From: Capniomyces stellatus
Lineage: Eukaryota > Kickxellomycota > Harpellomycetes > Harpellales > Legeriomycetaceae
DNA length: 64,000 nt
Direction: 5' to 3'
NCBI GenBank assembly: GCA_001661515.1
Contig: LUVW01000002.1
Coordinates: 131,850-195,849 of the forward strand
Part shown: positions 35,639-45,783 of the stretch, one piece after another
How the letters are laid out: every line of letters starts with the position of its first letter
Position numbering within the stretch: position 1 is the first letter of the stretch
Notes under the pieces: generated by a model
Told to the model about the DNA's origin: nothing
The model's input: only the letters and a program-made list of their open reading frames with translations
The model's database searches: none
Translations under genes and position numbers: made by a program

Positions 35639-36551
35639 TCATCTAAATTTTGTGTAGAAATATACAAACAGTATAACAAGAACAAAGAAGAGTATCAGAA
35701 CCAGACACTGTCCACAGCCCTGTTTCGATGCCATACTGTAAAACTGCTTCATTCGAGCGGATAACTCTGACTCAGCATGCTCAAAGTCTTGTCCCTAAAC
35801 CATGGAAAAACAACAACAACAACAACAGCAGCAGCGAAAACAACAACAAACCTGTTTTAGTATCCCCCACAATTCAGTCCGTTTGCCTAATCTTGGTCGT
35901 AAAAGCTCTCAGTATGTCTTGTTTCATTGCTCATAACTAAATTCAAATAGTTTACTCACCATTGTGTGTAAAAACTTGTTTTGGTCTCGAATTTCATCTC
36001 CAATGCTGATACTAACCTACATGCAAAAAAAAAAAATACACACAGATAGATATACCAACGTTGTTTTTTTTGTAAAACACCCTTTGGAATAAACATGTCC
36101 AGACTCGCTTTCGATATTTTAAAGGTAGAAAGAAAGAAAGAAAGAAAGTGAAAAAAAAAGTCAGGCCAGGCAATCGCATTTACTTTACCTCTTTAAGCAT
36201 TTCTATCTTGCTAAATAACGGATTGTTTGTTTTAGTTTTGTACTTGTCTTCTTCGTAATCATCATAAGTATGGTCATTCCCCCATACGTTGGCGTTGTTG
36301 CTGGAACCAGCCTCATTCCCCGCTTGCCTAAGATTTATTATTATTTTTATTTTAGTTTGGACACTGAATTTGTAGATTATAAAAAAAAAACAGTAGAAAG
36401 AACTGGTGTGTTCAAAGGATATATCCTGTATCATAGGACATTTACACACATTACTAAGCTGACTTTACTCACAAAGTGCTCATTAATACAATTCAACTCG
36501 GAATTAGTTTAGTGAAGCTGCTGTTTACCGTTTGTTTCGAAAGCTCGACAT
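35639..36551 (-). CDS. BET1: ER-Golgi Qc-SNARE Bet1
   Basis: SNARE for ER-to-Golgi vesicle fusion (family knowledge). Four exons: 36551-36529, 36327-36189, 36016-35960 and 35794-35639, joining to 124 aa (human 118, yeast 142). It starts MSSFRNKRQ, has an acidic linker (NDHTYDDYEEDKY), and then enters the SNARE helix NPLFSKIEMLKEVSISIGDEIRDQNKFLHTM with Gln66 at the expected zero layer. It continues GQDFEHAESELSARMKQFYSMASKQ and ends in one membrane anchor (CLVLILFFVLVILFVYFY) with TKFR after it. The intron between exons 3 and 4 holds a CAA/CAG microsatellite at about 35810-35850. Stop is TGA. Confidence 0.93.
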
Positions 36552-37252
36552 TGAAAATCCCTCACACTTTGCAATAAGTGTATGTGTGCGCGCGTGTGTG
36601 TGCGTGTTCTATTTAATTTTATGCTCGAGTGTGATGAGAAAAAGGTGGGATTACTGTGAAAGTGTATTTTCCAAAAGTTTGGTTATATTATTCTAGAGTC
36701 GGGATTATTTAAATAATTGTTTTGAATGTAGAAGCAATTAGAAATAAAGAATTAAAGAAAAAGGAGTCGAAGGCCTTATTGGCGAAAATAAACAAATAAG
36801 CGTCAATCGTTGAGTCAAATCCACCTTAGTTTTTATTATTTTTATTTGTTTTTTAGGCATTTCTTAGCTTGCGATTAAACAAAATTAAAGAGCCCAAGCT
36901 CGAATTTAAGTCTTTTAGTTCTGGGACCAACTTGTTTGATAGTTTAGAATACAATAGTCCAACTGAACTACATTGCATTAAAAAACTAACATACCAAACA
37001 AAATCAAAAACAAATCCAATACAAAATAAAAATAACGAGGCACTCGGGTTATCCCGTTAACCGAAATATTCCACTCTGATGCCAATGGTTTTGTGGTTTC
37101 ACAGTGTCAGTTTAACTAAACAGTTTGATTACTCAAATACAAGACAACCAAACTCTACCAAAAAAGAGGAAAAAAGAAGGATAAAAAAGGGAAAAAAGAA
37201 GGATAAAAGAGTAAAAAAGTGGAAAAAAGTGGAAAAAAGTCATTCACACCCG
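36552..37252. other. spacer BET1 / RIB7 with low-complexity DNA
   Basis: Contains a GT/GC alternating stretch (36581-36605, potential Z-DNA) and A/G-rich runs near 37155-37240. The frames at 36869-37060 and 37079-37354 are K/N-rich low complexity and are not called. Confidence 0.4.
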
Positions 37253-38487
37253 CTAGGCTTCTCCAACCATCACAATATCGTTGCCAAACTGCTTGTACTT
37301 TACATCAGTCAGTTTGAGTTGGGTGTCGCCGTTGACAAGATCCAACTCGTCTGATACACCCAACCCTTGACTGCCAATGATTGTTGGTGCAATCGTTATG
37401 GCCATAACCTTGATCAGCTTGATTTTGTCCACAAAGTGGGTTCGGATAAACTCCTGGATTATGTTGGCGCCACCCTCAACCATTATCGCATACATATCCC
37501 TACTCTTAAGCTCCTCTAGTACATGCTGCAGCAATGGCCGGCCCGTATCCCCATCACACTTGCTTTCTTCAATCGTTATAACTGTAGCCCCGGCATCCTC
37601 CAAGGCCTATACACACAATTATGTTTGAAAGAATGGATTTAGCAAAAAAAAAAAGCTCCAAGAGTCAGTTTCAAGCAAACCAACTCATTTCCGCCGAGTT
37701 GTCAATTTGATGGTTCTTTACTTGCCTTTTTCTTGGCTGGATCGGCTTTATACCCCGATACTATCCAGGGATAAATGGCCTTGCTGTCCGTTTTAGGCAA
37801 TTGGAGCAGCTTTGAGTCTAATGGCATTCGCAGGCTAGTGTCCAAAACAATTGGCTGAGGGTTCATTAACTCCTCCTCGTCTGCAGGATCATAGTACCTC
37901 ACTAAATAAAAAAGGCCAAACTAACAGTTAATAACACGATATTTAGGGCAAAATAAGCTCAGTTACTTTCAAGCAAAACACAATAAAAAAATCAAAGCCA
38001 TAAGAGTGTCAACCTATCGCATTGCCAAAGCCTCAGAACAGTATTTACAATCCTTACCATTTAAACTTGGGTTGTCGTTAATAACCGTGCCCACACCCAC
38101 CAATATTCCATTGTGCTCTCTTCGAAGTCTAGCAAAAACAGGCAATTATCATTAAAAGTTAGTCGCTTATATTCAGCACTAAAATATAAAACGCGTTATT
38201 TGCTTTTGGTAATAAGATGTGCATTAGTGTTGGTATTACCGATGAGTAAACACCATCGACTCTTTTCCGCTTAGAAGAATCTGCTTTTTGTCTTTTCCTG
38301 ATATCTTGGAGTCCAGGCTCTGAGCAAACGTTAGTGTCACCATGGGCAGCTTTGCAGCATCCGCATCATAAACAAACTTAGCGCCAATATCTCTTTTCAC
38401 GCTGTCCCAAAACCCATTAGCCTCAGAGTAAATAGTTGAATCAGTGCAGCTCACTTTGGCCTTTTTTGCTTGTGGAGAACAGCTCAT
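37253..38487 (-). CDS. RIB7: 2,5-diamino-6-ribosylaminopyrimidinone 5'-phosphate reductase (Rib7)
   Basis: NADPH-dependent second step of fungal riboflavin synthesis (family knowledge). Four exons: 38487-38240, 38128-38058, 37901-37726 and 37606-37253, totalling 282 aa. Seen: LPMVTLTFAQSLDSKISG (substrate region), LSGKESMVFTHRLRREHNGILVGVGTVINDNPSLN (the RHxHDAILVGxxTVxxDxPxL pattern), DPADEEELMNPQPIVLDTSLRMP, ALEDAGATVITIEE, and IMVEGGANIIQEFI near the nucleotide site. The third intron appears to start with GC (AAG then GCAAGT) and end in TATAG: only that donor joins AKKK to ALEDAG in frame. The final exon ends KYKQFGNDIVMVGEA. Somewhat longer than yeast Rib7 (244). Confidence 0.95.
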
Positions 38488-39027
38488 TTTGTTTCCTTGT
38501 TGTCGACTTTCTAGTAGTAAAAGCAGTAGTACGCTTGGTTTATAGATTACAAGTTCGAGTTTTCAAATCACCTTTTATAATAAAAGACACAAGATACACA
38601 GCACGCTGTTTTAGTCAACGTTGCGGGGTTTAAATGTTATTAGTGACGGGGTTTTTTTAAAAATCTTTTTTGCTATAAAGTCAGATTAAAGTCTCGAATC
38701 TAATCTGTTTACATTATCTGATTCCAACTTGGTCGATGATTTAGTTGGATTTAAAATTCAAAATATAACCAGCCAATTAGTCAACTCAAATTAGGAACAA
38801 CGTCGCCTTTACAAAACAAGCTGGAATTGCTAAATTCGTGGATTAACTATAAATATGTGCTAATTTGGAGGTAAAAAAACCTAGAAAGTTTGGCCAACTT
38901 TTTAGCTTTTAAAATTTCAAAATTTCAACTTTCAACTTTCAGCTTTTTTTTAAAATCGAATTTCTTACTTTAATTTTCAGCTCTTTTAAATCGAAAGGAT
39001 CAGCTTGAACACCAGTATTTATTAAGA
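38488..39027. other. divergent promoter region RIB7 / MED22
   Basis: About 540 bases between two divergent ATGs. AT-rich with a TTTCAACTTTCAACTTTCAG direct repeat near 38922-38942. No gene seen. Confidence 0.45.
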
Positions 39028-39734
39028 ATGTTCCAACGAGCCCAAAACGCGGATAAAGATGCCGAGAAAAAATATACACAGACATTCAAAGAAAGTAATA
39101 TCAACGAGCTTGAAAATAAATTTAATGGAAAAGTGAGTGCAGAAATCGACAGCTTGATAAACTCGCTAAAGTCAATTGTGTCACTGTGCAAAGTATGTAG
39201 ATAAAGTTTAATAGATTGACTTGTTTTATTTATTTTGTTTTATTGACCTGGTGGCACTAGAAATACTGTGGAATGATCCAAGGCTGGACGTTGTGCTTTA
39301 AAAATGTCTCGCCATGTTTTAATGCTGCGTGTTGGTTGTAGATTCAAGAAAAAGACAAAACCTGGATTACCCAAGAATCCTTCCAGATTCAAACTAAGAG
39401 CGCCTCAATGGTACCTTGACAAACACAGATTTTAATTGAAACGTGATTCAATACGTGTTTTCAGATCAAAATTTTGAAAAATTGACTTGTTATTTCTTAA
39501 CGATCTGAATAGGTGAAAAGCGCAGAGAACTTGTTGCAAATAATCATGAATCTGGAAAAGGCATATTTAGTCAACGACAGTCGATACCTTCTGGATGTAA
39601 CCAACAACCAAATAGACAAAATCGGCAAGCTTGTTAAAACTTCAAAAGAAGAGATTTTCGATTTATCAAGCGAGTTGGATCTGGCTCTAAAAGAAATGGA
39701 GTCTGTATACATAAACTCAAACTACATAGCATGA
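39028..39734 (+). CDS. MED22: Mediator complex head subunit 22 (Med22/Srb6)
   Basis: Part of the Mediator head module with Med11 and Med17 (family knowledge). Three exons: 39028-39192, 39342-39410 and 39513-39734, giving 151 aa. Exons read AEKKYTQTFKESNINELENKF then SLINSLKSIVSLCK, next IQEKDKTWITQESFQIQTKSASM, then VKSAENLLQIIMNLEKAYLVNDSRYLLDVTNNQIDKI. This is the Med22 order of an N-terminal helix, a middle xxxFxxxxxxxxMVxAAENLL helix and a NDFxxVNxxI segment. The tail LDLALKEMESVYINSNYI ends in a short acidic helix as in human MED22. Length is close to family members (about 120-200). Confidence 0.88.
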
Positions 39735-40065
39735 GCTTTGTGCCGCGACTCCTGGTATTTTTTTTTTACATCAGTGGTAGAAGTCTCTATTTTCTCTCTC
39801 TCTCTCTCTCTCTGGTCCCGTACTTTTAATTCATATAACTCTTTAATACCTCGCTGCTTTAGCCGCTCCAATCTGGAACACAATGTATAAATTCTAATTT
39901 TTTTTTCTTTCTTTTTAAAAAAAACAGCTATTTAGCGAGATTTATACCAAAAAAAAAACAACAAACCATTAGAGAATACAAATATAAATATTAATAAAAA
40001 GATGAACCAAAACAGCATGAACACCAAAATAAACACAAGTGTACTACCAAAATAGCATAAAATAT
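39735..40065. other. convergent intergenic with (CT)n
   Basis: A (TC)n microsatellite at about 39793-39813 lies between MED22 and the SDR gene. No gene seen. Confidence 0.5.
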
Positions 40066-41202
40066 CTAGGCTTTGTCATAGTAATCAATATGGGAGCCTG
40101 AAATATAACTGTTCTCGTTTAGCAGTTTTATCAAGACATCAGCAGAATTCTCCATCTTTACAAGACTATGTTCGTTATACATCTGGGTGTACAACTCTTT
40201 CTGGACAGTGTCACTTATCGTCGTTCGCACCTGAGACTGCATCTCGTTATCAAGTGGCCCTGGTGCGTAGCTCAGCGTTTTCACTCTGCTATCCTGCTTT
40301 ACATATAATAACAGCAGCAAAGTTAGCAACATATACTTAAGTATCTGAATAAAGTGGCTGCAAAGGTATTTCAAATAAGAAAACCTATAATACAGTAGAA
40401 AAAAAAGGCGGAAATAATTCAGTAAAAAAATAAAAAATTATGTTAAACACACAAGCCTTACTTCTTCACATGAAATAACCGACAAAAACTGGTCTCTTGC
40501 TGCCTTGGCTGAAGCATACATCCCCCAGTTTGCAAACGGCTTAACAGCCAACAACGAGGATATCTGAACGACTGCAATTTTCTTTGCTGTTGTGGTTTTA
40601 GCCCAGCCCAGCATGGAGGAGCACATAATAACAAACGAAACAAGGTTGATGTTGTAGTATTCTTGGATTTTCGTAGTCAAGTCGTACTCGCTAATTTTTT
40701 TACTCAAGTCTCCTGTTGTGCCAGCATTGTGAACAAACAGAATTTCGTCAAGGACCAGTTCTTTTAGCTCAAATTCAGATTCAAGCTCCTAATTTTATCA
40801 AATAGTAGCGTTTAATTTCAGTACTCGTTCAGTATTGTTTTCTCAGTCTTATGTTCTGTTTATACTTTTATCGCACATAAAATATACAATAAAGGAATTT
40901 AAAGGTTCCGTAAAATCTACCCTGCATTTGTCCAGTATCTTTGAATTGGTTTTTTGGTCGTAATTATTGAGCTCAATGTCAGAAATAATATATGACTTGA
41001 CGTGTGTTGAGGACACCTTGTTCGCCACCTTTTCCAAATCTCGTCTCGATCTTCCAATTAAAACTAGATGCAAAGTTGGGCAGCATTTATCATACAGATC
41101 TTTGTTCTTGGACACAAAATTCACCGAGAATTGCTCAGCTAATGTTGCACCAAACCCACTTCCCGCACCCGTAATTACATATAAACTCTGTCTGTTATTC
41201 AT
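40066..41202 (-). CDS. sepiapterin-reductase-like short-chain dehydrogenase
   Basis: Three exons: 41202-40921, 40788-40462 and 40293-40066, giving 278 aa (human SPR 261). Sepiapterin reductase makes tetrahydrobiopterin with NADPH (family knowledge). Seen: YVITGAGSGFGATLAEQF nucleotide loop with G12, G16 and G18; LVLIGRSRRDLEKVA; LFVHNAGTTGDLSKKISEYD, where HNAG..GD is typical of SPR; IAVVQISSLLAVKPFANWGMYASAKAARDQFL with Ser171/172, Tyr185 and Lys189; and VKTLSYAPGPLDNEMQSQVR, the SPR-type YAPGPLDTDMQ region. ATG at 41202 is the first in frame; codons upstream of it lack ATG. The C-terminal HIDYYDK fits the SPR end. The SPR assignment is stronger than generic SDR; another carbonyl substrate cannot be excluded. 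Confidence 0.88.
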
Positions 41203-41795
41203 CTTTTGCTGCTGTCCAGGAATACAAGCTATAGTAAATTTAGTTTTCAAAACTCAGAATTCGACTGTTTTGTTAAACAAAAGCTTAATGCGGCTTAATG
41301 CTGAATCGTTCTTTCAATTAGCAGAAAAAGTAAATAAACAATCGTATGAGATATTCCAACCAGACACCGTTTTTAAGCCAGGATTTGATTCTAGAGGCTA
41401 ACATTTAGTTTAAATAACGAGAATAACACCAATCAAGCATGATTATCTTTTTTACAATGGGTTTAATTTTATTGACGAGGTTTTAAACACCTCCAATAAA
41501 GTACATAAACAGCCTACAAATTTACCTGATGCTGGCTCCAACGCCCAAAACTCAAAACCCAAAACCCAAAACTCAAAACCCAAAACCCAAAACTCAAAAC
41601 CCAAAACCCAAAACCCAAAACCCAAAACTCAAAGCCCAAAGCCCAAAGCAGCTGCCTTTATTAACTCTGCTGCTGGATTATTGAATCCAGATTCCTTTTC
41701 CATCTCTCAAAAATATTTAAATTCGCGTTTATAACAAAAAGTTTATCCACATAGTTTTGGGCATAACTGATCAGCTTTAAACAAATCGAGCAGAA
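41203..41795. other. divergent spacer SPR / IMP1
   Basis: Contains the CCCAAAA minisatellite (41544-41648) close upstream of IMP1. No gene seen; the 40967-41401 frame is antisense to SPR. Confidence 0.5.
41544..41648 (+). repeat. 7-bp minisatellite (CCCAAAA)n
   Basis: Fifteen 7-base units, alternating CCCAAAA with CTCAAAA and ending in GCCCAAA variants. It sits 150 bases before the IMP1 ATG. On the other strand it reads TTTTGGG, loosely like telomere repeats of some eukaryotes, but it is internal and imperfect. Confidence 0.9.
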
Positions 41796-42683
41796 ATGTC
41801 GGCTTTCTTGAAGAGTATCGGAAAAAAAGCTGTGTTTGCTGTTCAATTGGGTTGCTATGGACATTTGATTGGGGAATGGTTTGGCGGTGCCTCTTTTGTA
41901 AGTGAACAACCCATTTCTGGTTGCGAGTTATTATCTCTTTAACCATATTGACTGTTTAAAACTATATTAGCTGTTTAAAACGATAATGGGTGTAAAATAA
42001 TTGATTTCAATCATTTTTTTAATATCAATGCTTGAAAACACTGCAATGCAGCACAACTAAAACTACTAGAGGTGTAACTTTTATGTAGTGTCATGGCCAT
42101 TCGATGTTGCCTAATTTCAACTACTCGGGAGATGTAGTGTTTATAGAGCGATGGTCACTGAAGACCAATAGATTAAAAATAGGCGATGTCGTTGCTAGTG
42201 TTTCGCCATTAGATCCAGGCAGGTACCTGCTAAAACGAATCATAGCACAGGTAGCTTCCCCTGACATACGATTATTACAAGTATAAGATTGTAGTATTTA
42301 AACTAAATTCTTAAATATGAACTCCAAAATATTTAATCCGAAATATCAAGTCCGAAAATTGAAATAATTCTGATGGTGTTATTTTGCAGGAAGGAGACAT
42401 AATTTGTATAGACCCAACAAGCCCGGAAATAAAATATTTACAGGTAAGCAGTGCTTTGCAATCTAATACCGATTGGACACTTGTGTTTGCTAGATTCACA
42501 ACTTTAATAACACTTTGCAATTAGATTCCGAAAGGTCATGTATGGTTGCAGGGTGATAACTACTCTAACTCTACAGATTCACGCGTGTTTGGGCCAGTGC
42601 CTTTAGCTCTGTTGCGGGGAAGAGTGGCCTTTAAGCTGTGGCCAGATCAGGAGTGGATAAAGAGCCAAGTGGAGGAGGTTTGA
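41796..42683 (+). CDS. IMP1: mitochondrial inner membrane signal peptidase Imp1
   Basis: Cleaves sorting signals of intermembrane-space proteins at the outer face of the inner mitochondrial membrane (family knowledge). Four exons: 41796-41897, 42089-42250, 42390-42443 and 42525-42683, giving 158 aa. Seen: an N-terminal segment (AVFAVQLGCYGHLI) as weak membrane anchor; CHGHSMLPNFNYSGDVVFIE with catalytic Ser39; GDVVASVSPLDPGRYLLKRIIAQEGD with catalytic Lys83; and HVWLQGDNYSNSTDSRVFGPVPLALLRGRV, the box E of type I signal peptidases. Ser39/Lys83 match yeast Imp1 spacing (Ser40/Lys84). The usual GPSM is GHSM here. Stop TGA after QVEEV. Confidence 0.95.
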
Positions 42684-43230
42684 ACGTTTGTAGTTTAGTA
42701 ATTATTTTGAAGTTTATTTTATAGATTATGAATTTTAGCCAATGCACACCTGGGACAAAGTGTAGCACTGATAATCCGGGTACAAGAGCTCTGTAACTTT
42801 GCATCTGGGTATGGTTTGCCCCCATAACACGACTTTGCTTTGGCTGTCGTGATACGCAAACCTGTCCATTAGACTTTTTTATTACTTTTGAAAGTCAAAG
42901 AAAAAAAATACACGCTTTTAGTGGCTTTGATTTTAAATTCGTTATAAACATCATACTATTAATTGGTTGGTTTGTTTTAGGATTAATAAAAAAAATTTTG
43001 ATTCAACATTTTTTTGTCGATTTTTTGAACATTTTATAATTCCAACCAAAAACTTCACTGTTTAAAGAAAAATCAAGCAGCTTGCTCTGAAATTCGCCTT
43101 TTAGTAGAATAAAGTAAATCGATTATACTTTTGGGAGCAGATTAAAGCGTTTTACACTACTTTACAAAACTACAAGCACTGAAAACCGACAACAGCTGCC
43201 AACGAAGGAGGACCAGTTCATAGAGATAAG
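42684..43230. other. intergenic IMP1 / TRM11
   Basis: AT-rich; no coding frame with support. Contains the TRM11 promoter by position. Confidence 0.45.
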
Positions 43231-45390
43231 ATGGGGAAAAAATATTTGCTAATCTATTCCCAAACCCACGAAAGCTTCCGACTTCCTGAATTAGAGGCGC
43301 TTGTAAAGATCGAGGGAGTTGAAGTGGATATAGACCTTGATACATATGACAAGGAGGTAAATGGCTGCATTTATTGCTATTTTGTCCACTTTTGGTTCGA
43401 CTAGTTTGAAATATAGCCGGATTTTTGTTAATTAACAACAGTAAGATTTATTGACATATCCTGAATAAATACTATAGAAACCGTTCCTATTCATCGAATG
43501 CAAAAACGAAGAGGATGCAGTGAAATTGATCCGACGGTCAATTCTCATAAAGTAAGAGCGGCTACGTTTATTCTGTATGTTGTTTCAATGTGGAATCGTT
43601 GAGTAGTTTTACAAAGTAGGAATTTCCAAAAATAAATCCTTAATTTCAGCTACCAGACTGTAATTTTGATAAATTCTGCAATAAAAATAGGGAAATGATA
43701 GAGTTCTGGGCACAGGGGAAGGATCTTTCTTGTGTTGAGGCCGACTATGCCAATCACAAATCGGTAAGTTTTAAATATCGCATATCCTGGAATTTGGATA
43801 TGCATATTAGCAGTATATTAAATGTCGATTTTAGTTAGAACCAAGCTAATATAATGGGTTGATTGTGTTGAATATGGTTGCAAATAGATAAACGTTTACA
43901 AAAGCGTCAGCCACAAGATAATTATAGACGGCGTTGGAAGGTCATACACGCTGAAGGAGCAAATTGGTTTAATTGAGCAGATGGAGTTTTTTGAGCTTGA
44001 GGGGCCAGTTGATCTCAATAAGCCAACAGAAACGTTCAAGTTATATGTAGATTATGGACCGTTGTTTGCTACTAGGACCGAGGCGGATTTACTTGAGCAG
44101 AAGAGACTGAAAGAGGAGGAGAAAAAGCAAAGGGAACTGAGATCAGCCGAATACAACATCACCAAACCAATCAAGCCAGTAAAGGAGAAAAAGAACACAA
44201 AGTCAACAAAACCCAATTATGAAGAGTATGTAAACATGACATTTGGGAGGGTGGTAGGAGTTAGTAGTAGAAGCTTGGTGAACAAGTACAATTTGAAAAC
44301 ACGGCCATATCTAGGCAACACATCAATGGAGGCAGAAATGTCGCTGGTTGTGTCAAACATGGCACTTGCGGGCCCAGGTAAAATGGTGTACGATCCCTTT
44401 GTTGGAACGGGGAGCTTCTTGCTTACTAGCTCTCAGTTTGGTGCGTATAGCATGGGTTCGGATATAGATGGGAGGCAGATTAAGGGAACAGCAGGGTTTA
44501 GAACAGGGCTTGGCGGAATCAAAGCGAATATCGAGGCCTACAACTTGAATGGGTTGATATTGGGCAATTTTGTTTCCGACGTCACAAAACTGCCATTGAG
44601 AAACGAACCTTGGTTTGACGCGATTGTTACAGATCCGCCATATGGTGTTCGTGCGGGAGCTAAAAAGCTCGGTAGAAGGGAGGGGTCAAACCCCAGAAGC
44701 AGTACACAGTTGGTTGATGGAGTACCAATGCACCAGTAAGTGTAACTTACCATGTAGCTGTTTGTGATCGCGAGTGTATTTGCTCTATTATATCCGCTTG
44801 GTATCTCTGTACATTCTTTACTTGATTTTTTTTATATTTTATAACTCGGATCATGATGCTTTAGAGCAAATTAACCTAAAATGTTTGATTCTTACTTGAT
44901 TTTTACCTGTTTTTTTACTTGTTTTAGACGCATGGACTATTATCCACCAACTATTCCTTACGAGATGTCGCTTGTTATTTCAGACTTACTGGACCTAGCT
45001 GCACGGCTATTGGTTGTGGGAGGGCGGTTGGTTTTCTGGCTTCCTACCGTGACAGACGAGTACACGGATGCAGACATCCCAGTTCACAAATGTCTCAAAA
45101 TGGTGGCAAACTCGGAGCAAAGCTTTGGGTCATGGACTCGAAGATTGATAACTTTGGAAAAAACGATTGACTACAACGTTGTCAGAACGATAGAAGGCCT
45201 CGAAAAGGTTAGTATTTCTGGCCAGCCACTAGACCCACAGTCTGCCACAGGCACCACCACTGCCGCAACCAAAACCAAATCTGACCCCAGTATGATCGAT
45301 ACTATTAATCCTGAACCTGCCCACAAAAACTTCCGAGTCAAATACTTTAATAAATTTGAGCCTACGCCAAGTCCTCAGCCTTCCGAGTAG
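43231..45390 (+). CDS. TRM11: tRNA (guanine-N2) methyltransferase catalytic subunit Trm11
   Basis: With Trm112, makes N2-methylguanosine at position 10 of tRNA (family knowledge). Five exons: 43231-43356, 43478-43551, 43691-43763, 43888-44735 and 44928-45390, adding to 527 aa. Seen: MGKKYLLIYSQTHESFRLPELEAL; a THUMP-like part with RRSILIKEMIEFWAQGKDL; SLKEQ-like YTLKEQIGLIEQMEFFELEG; and a methyltransferase core with LKTRPYLGNTSMEAEMSLVVSNM, VYDPFVGTGSFLLTSSQFGA (SAM loop), GSDIDGRQIKG and IVTDPPYGVRAGAKKLG with the catalytic DPPY. Then LLVVGGRLVFWLPT near the end. The acceptor of exon 3 is the AG at 43689-43690; the pyrimidine-rich TTTCAG upstream would give a stop. A lysine-rich insert (KEKKNTKSTKP) sits before the catalytic core. 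Confidence 0.96.
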
Positions 45391-45783
45391 GATTTTTGAC
45401 TTTTAGCGTCCTCTTTTTTTGTTTACTCCTCTTAGTCACCTTAATCTCATTAATTTCTACTTGAAGCAGTACACTTGGTGACATGGCTGCCATTAAATTT
45501 ATTTAAAACTATAAAATATGTTATATTTTTCACTAAAGTCAACATAAACATTACTTTAGAGCCTGGTTTTAAATCCAAGACGTGATGCTTGAGTACCAAA
45601 ATTGAAATTTACTATTCAAAAGCAATGTAGATTAGAATAAGAGCGGAATAAGAGTAGCGAGAGTTTGAATTCAGTTGAAATGATTAATTGCTGTTCTATA
45701 AAAAAAAAAAAGTCAAAGTATTACGATATTGACGCGAGTTGATAGAATAGCAAAGAAAAAACACCCCCCCCCTCCCGCGTGTA
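45391..45783. other. convergent intergenic, no gene seen
   Basis: Shared 3' region of TRM11 and the ABC-class ATPase; a C8 run lies at 45764-45771. Confidence 0.4.
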
